Below are positions 8,470 to 10,549 of a DNA stretch of 10,549 nt, in pieces. Location of the stretch: positions 1 through 10,549 of the forward strand of contig JBBQPM010000223.1 of the NCBI GenBank assembly GCA_038217425.1. Reading direction: 5' to 3'. Each line of letters begins with the position of its first letter. The stretch's first letter is position 1. The position numbers and the translations under genes were made by a program. Below the pieces are notes generated by a model that was given only the letters and a program-made list of their open reading frames with translations, made no database searches and was not told the DNA's origin. This DNA comes from JAIEPT01 sp038217425. GTDB taxonomy: Bacteria > Planctomycetota > Planctomycetia > Gemmatales > Gemmataceae.

Positions 8470-8618
8470 TGCAAGTAGGTTACAATGAAGTCGCGCTCCC
8501 GAAAGGTTTTGGACGGGTCATCTTCCCCGACGGCAGGGTAGTAGATGCCGCTGTAGCTAGAGTGATCGTGAATGCGGATGGAAGCATTGCTACCGCATAT
8601 CCCATCTTTCCGAAGTAG
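8400..8618 (+). CDS. C-terminal toxin-like tip of a polymorphic toxin (5'-truncated, inferred)
   Basis: The plus-strand frame ending at TAG 8616-8618 encodes about 70 residues starting near GFWTNNKQAADYI and passing through VALPKGFGRVIFPDGRVVD to NADGSIATAYPIFPK. Technically it opens at GTG 8331, but the first 23 codons are antisense to the HEAT gene and not family-like. A short alpha-beta domain ending in TAYP close to the C-terminus resembles the tips of secreted polymorphic toxins, several of which are ribonucleases of the barnase/EndoU/colicin-like group; assignment to that fold is inference, and no His is visible in this part. The delivery region, repeats and processing site of a full toxin are absent, so this is an orphan tip. 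It is followed 13 bp later by a separate gene placed where an immunity gene would be. Without an own start site its expression is doubtful. Confidence 0.5.
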   Translation, partial: AEAGQQGFWTNNKQAADYISEQPLQVGYNEVALPKGFGRVIFPDGRVVDAAVARVIVNADGSIATAYPIFPK

Positions 8619-8621
8619 GAG
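8617..8621 (+). promoter_or_regulatory. ribosome binding site overlapping the toxin-like stop codon
   Basis: AGGAG at 8617-8621 shares its first two bases with the TAG stop (8616-8618) of the upstream frame and stands 10 nt before ATG 8632. This decides the start of the downstream gene over the in-frame upstream codon at 8572, and suggests translational coupling of the two genes. Confidence 0.6.
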
Positions 8622-8631
8622 AATCATCAAC

Positions 8632-9219
8632 ATGATCGACACGATGCCACAACGTCTTCTTGAGGCACATTCAGAAAGGGTATTATTCGAGCTCAGACCA
8701 GTTCGCGCCTTACAGCGGGCTCGTTTGACCGAAGACATGACGGATGCGCTTGCTGATCCAGATGTGGTAGGCTATGCGCCTGGTGTTCTATCTATCGTTT
8801 GTGAATGGATGGACCTCAATCAGACGCATACATTTGTTGTTCAGGCTAGTAGTAGCAGGTCGTACGCGTTGAGTCTTTCCTCATCGCTTTTGCAATTTCT
8901 TGAACAACTTCCTCAACTTTTGCAGTGGGAGGCACAAATTTGTCATTACAACTTTCTGATTGATTTCAACGAACAAGGATCTGATCTTCGAATTGAACTG
9001 GCAAAAGAGGCAGGTCGAATTCGTCATTCATGTATTGAAGACCATTGGCAATCGGCTTCACGGGTGGACGGTGACTGGGAGAGCAGCGCCGAATCTTTTC
9101 GGTGCAGTTGCAATACAATCGCTCAAGAGATTGTTCATGTTGCGGCCTTGATGAACGCCGGTATAGTAAAGTTTCCCGCTTTTAGGGATTGGAGCGGGAA
9201 ATGTGGATTGACCGGTTGA
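8632..9219 (+). CDS. unrecognised 195-residue protein, candidate immunity protein
   Basis: This gene runs from ATG 8632 (AGGAG 8617-8621 upstream) to TGA 9217-9219. The protein is soluble-looking and acidic, with no signal peptide or membrane span. It opens with a charged helical part (QRLLEAHSERVLFELRPV), has a middle strand-like stretch (TFVVQASSSRSYALSLSSSL), then a Leu/Gln-rich helix (LLQFLEQLPQLLQWEAQICH) and a C-terminal helical part with several Cys (around SFRCSCNTIAQEIVHVAALM). I do not recognise a family. Its position directly behind a toxin-like C-terminal tip, its size, its acidity and the coupled start fit an immunity protein that would bind and block that toxin; this is inference from layout. 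Codon choice and GC content are more mixed than in the kinases, which suggests transfer. It could instead be an unrelated small gene. Confidence 0.7.
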   Translation: MIDTMPQRLLEAHSERVLFELRPVRALQRARLTEDMTDALADPDVVGYAPGVLSIVCEWMDLNQTHTFVVQASSSRSYALSLSSSLLQFLEQLPQLLQWEAQICHYNFLIDFNEQGSDLRIELAKEAGRIRHSCIEDHWQSASRVDGDWESSAESFRCSCNTIAQEIVHVAALMNAGIVKFPAFRDWSGKCGLTG

Positions 9220-9473
9220 GCAACCTCGTCCGGTGCGGAGACTTGTCTAGGCCGAAATTTTGGGTTGGCCTTCGGATCGGGGTCGAGTTGAGCTTTCGGA
9301 TTGTCTCGTTCCCGATGGGCAAGAACACGCTGTCATGGAAGAAACGCCGACAGAAGGAGGTTGCTCTTACGCGTTTCGGCCGTTGGCTGGAGATAGGCGC
9401 GGACCGGGAGCGCGACTCGCGAGGACCGAATCGATGCGGCGTCGCTATGCGGCGGCCTTGCAGGCGTAAGATT
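9220..9473. other. gap with one weak open frame
   Basis: The 254 bp between the candidate immunity gene and the transposase remnant contain an open plus-strand frame from 9251 to TAA 9467-9469 (TTG 9260 or ATG 9334 as possible starts). Its product includes VELSDCLVPDGQEHAVMEE and ends RTESMRRRYAAALQA. There is no ribosome binding site and I recognise no family. It may be the tail of a lost gene; it could equally be chance. Confidence 0.25.
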
Positions 9474-10058
9474 TCAGTACACCGCCGAGAGCCTACGTGC
9501 AGCGAGTTGCTTCGGCGTCCATTTTGGCGGTGGTTTCAGGGAGTGGCCGTCCAGGGGGCAGTTGTCGAGACTTTGATGGGGTCGATGGGTGTTGTGAAAG
9601 GCAACGTAAGCGGACGCGAGTAACCGGAAATGATCCTCGCCGAAAACTACAAAATGATCGAGACATTCGACCTTGAGCGATTGGAGCCAGCGTTCGATGT
9701 GCGCGTTCATGTTCGGCGCCCGGAAGCAGGTTCGTACTACTTTCACGTCCTCGCTTTCAAAGACGCCGTCGAAACGAGTCGTGAAGTTTGGATCGTTGTC
9801 GCAAATCAGATGCGTCGGCTTGTTGCGTTCGTCCTGGAAGACCATCGCCAGGTTGCGAGCTTGTTGAGCCGCAAAGCATTGGTCGGATTGGTCGTCATCC
9901 TCGCCTTGACTACTCGGCGTGAACCGACATGGATGAAGAACAGTACGAAGTAATCCGCCAACCCGTTCATCGTCTAGATCTTTTTCTGGAGGAAGTTGCA
10001 GGCCCACAGCGTCTTGGTGTGGCGCTGTACGAGCTCGGCTCACGATTTTTTCCCACGC
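9474..10058 (-). pseudogene. IS481-like integrase-core (DDE) transposase remnant
   Basis: The minus strand encodes an rve-type transposase that would cut and join the ends of an insertion sequence. Its 3' part reads well: CDNDPNFTTRFDGVFESEDV with the second catalytic Asp, APNMNAHIERWLQSLKVECL with the catalytic Glu, then FHNTHRPHQSLDN, ending at TGA 9474-9476. Upstream the homology changes frame near 9868-9876, where one base seems lost (around NPTNA to AQQARNLAMVF). In that second frame YFVLFFIHVGSRRV and TKTLWACNFLQKK are visible. There, codon 9974-9976 is TAG where a Trp (KKVWT) is usual, and codon 9995-9997 gives Asn where the first catalytic Asp (ACDF) is expected. Homology fades near 10050, where the next element starts. 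With a stop, a frameshift and a lost Asp the copy is inactive. Confidence 0.8.
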
Positions 10059-10479
10059 GCGTGGATGTGTTCACCCGAGCGATTCGCGGCTGGCATCTCG
10101 GCCGAAGCCTCGAACGAGGCCTTACCTTGGCCGCCCCGGAGCGCGCCTTGGTCGTGGCCGCGCCGCAGATTCATCACTCCCATCAAGGCGTTCAGTAGGT
10201 CGCCACCGCCTACGTCGAGCGTTTGCCGCAGAGGGTGTCGCGCTCAGCATGGCCGCCGTCGGCGAACCGCGCGAGAACGGCTTCGCCGAACGCCTGGTTC
10301 GCACGATCATGGAAGAGGAGGTCGATCTCTCCGACTACCGCGATTTCGCCGACGCACGCCGCGATCTCGGTCGATTCCCGGACGACGTCTACAATCACAA
10401 ACGCAGCTACTCACTGGCTGTCCGGAGTCCGCTCATGTCGCTAGGATTGCAGGTGGAGAAATTTATGGCAACAACCTGA
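10059..10479 (+). pseudogene. IS3-type transposase remnant
   Basis: On the plus strand, VDVFTRAIRGWHLGRSLERG begins at about 10061 and continues to IHHSHQGVQ, then TAG 10196-10198 where IS3 relatives have Tyr. Homology resumes as TAYVERL, shifts frame near 10224-10230, and continues as MAAVGEPRENGFAERLVRTI, EEEVDLSDYRDFADARRDLG and RFPDDVYNHKR to TGA 10477-10479. In IS3 transposases the motif is HSDQG, with the Asp catalytic; here codon 10181-10183 is CAT, giving His. The Glu of the DDE triad (FAERL) is kept. The last ~20 residues after NHKR diverge from the usual SSLGYLTPAEFE ending. The N-terminal half and the partner OrfA are absent. The copy cannot make active transposase. It abuts the opposite-strand IS481-like remnant with no gap. 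Confidence 0.82.
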
Positions 10480-10493
10480 ACAAGGAGACAGGT
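10474..10493 (+). promoter_or_regulatory. small inverted repeat around a transposase ribosome binding site
   Basis: ACCTG (10474-10478) and CAGGT (10489-10493) are perfect inverted repeats separated by 10 nt that include AAGGAG (10482-10487), the ribosome binding site for ATG 10495. A hairpin here would place the site in its loop. Five pairs is short, so it may be chance. Confidence 0.3.
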
Positions 10494-10494
10494 C

Positions 10495-10549
10495 ATGACG
10501 CCGGCACGGAAGCCCTATCGCAGCGACATCAGTGACGCTCAGTGGAACA
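10495..10549 (+). CDS. IS5-type transposase, N-terminal fragment (runs off the window)
   Basis: ATG 10495 is preceded by a strong AAGGAG at 10482-10487 (7 nt spacing). The 18 residues seen, including RKPYRSDISDAQWN, match the characteristic opening of IS5-family transposases, which usually read YPSDLSDAQW followed by a catalytic domain that lies beyond the window. The visible part is intact. It starts 16 bp after the stop of the IS3-type remnant, so this element probably inserted into or next to the 3' end of that older copy, which would explain the altered end of the IS3-type frame. I cannot locate its terminal inverted repeat with confidence. Confidence 0.7.
   Translation, partial: MTPARKPYRSDISDAQWN

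Larger units (their letters stand above)
9474..10549. mobile_element. stack of three insertion-sequence pieces
   Basis: Three transposase pieces of different families sit end to end: an IS481-like remnant (minus), an IS3-type remnant (plus) and the start of an IS5-type gene (plus). Junctions are near 10055 and 10405-10480. The two left pieces are decayed and the right one looks fresh, giving a rough order of arrival. No target duplications or terminal repeats could be identified by eye. Confidence 0.7.

Noticed and set aside
9189..9623. Plus-strand frame of 144 codons running over the end of the candidate immunity gene and into the transposase remnant
   Set aside because: It overlaps the better supported frames on both sides and has a basic, low-complexity product.
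1..10549. CRISPR array, tRNA or rRNA genes
   Set aside because: No regularly spaced repeats and no tRNA- or rRNA-like segments could be seen on either strand.

Overview
The window looks like an accessory region of a planctomycete chromosome, most likely from the Gemmata group. This is an inference. It rests on two large membrane-anchored Ser/Thr kinases of planctomycete style: one has a Gly-rich GEGGMG loop followed by a WD40 region, the other has an N-terminal CxxC/CxxC zinc ribbon, an MDWG motif and C-terminal leucine-rich repeats. HEAT-repeat and WD40 fragments, moderately high GC content and much transposase debris fit the same picture.

Layout. Positions 1-640 hold the 3' end of an unrecognised gene and a small unrecognised helical protein (331-639). 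Positions 779-4252 encode a 1157-residue kinase with one membrane span and a C-terminal beta-propeller region. Positions 4426-7038 encode an 870-residue kinase built as zinc ribbon, kinase, membrane span, TPR and LRR. The two kinases are codirectional and separated by 173 bp, but they are different architectures and not recent duplicates. Positions 7183-7482 are a decayed WD40 fragment. Positions 7651-8469 (minus strand) are a HEAT-repeat protein whose N-terminus runs into unrelated DNA.

From about 8400 to 9219 the sequence changes character and appears lower in GC. It holds the last ~70 residues of a protein that looks like the C-terminal toxin tip of a polymorphic toxin. The stop codon overlaps the ribosome binding site of a 195-residue acidic protein (8632-9219) of no family I recognise. 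I read this as a displaced toxin-tip and immunity cassette, which is the most interesting item here, though it is inferred from layout and sequence style only.

The right end (9474-10549) is a stack of three transposase pieces: a decayed IS481-like integrase-core transposase on the minus strand, a decayed IS3-type transposase on the plus strand, and the intact start of an IS5-type transposase that runs off the window. The two decayed copies carry stops, frameshifts and catalytic-residue changes, so neither can be active. The mosaic from 7183 onward suggests repeated insertion and recombination downstream of the two intact kinase genes.
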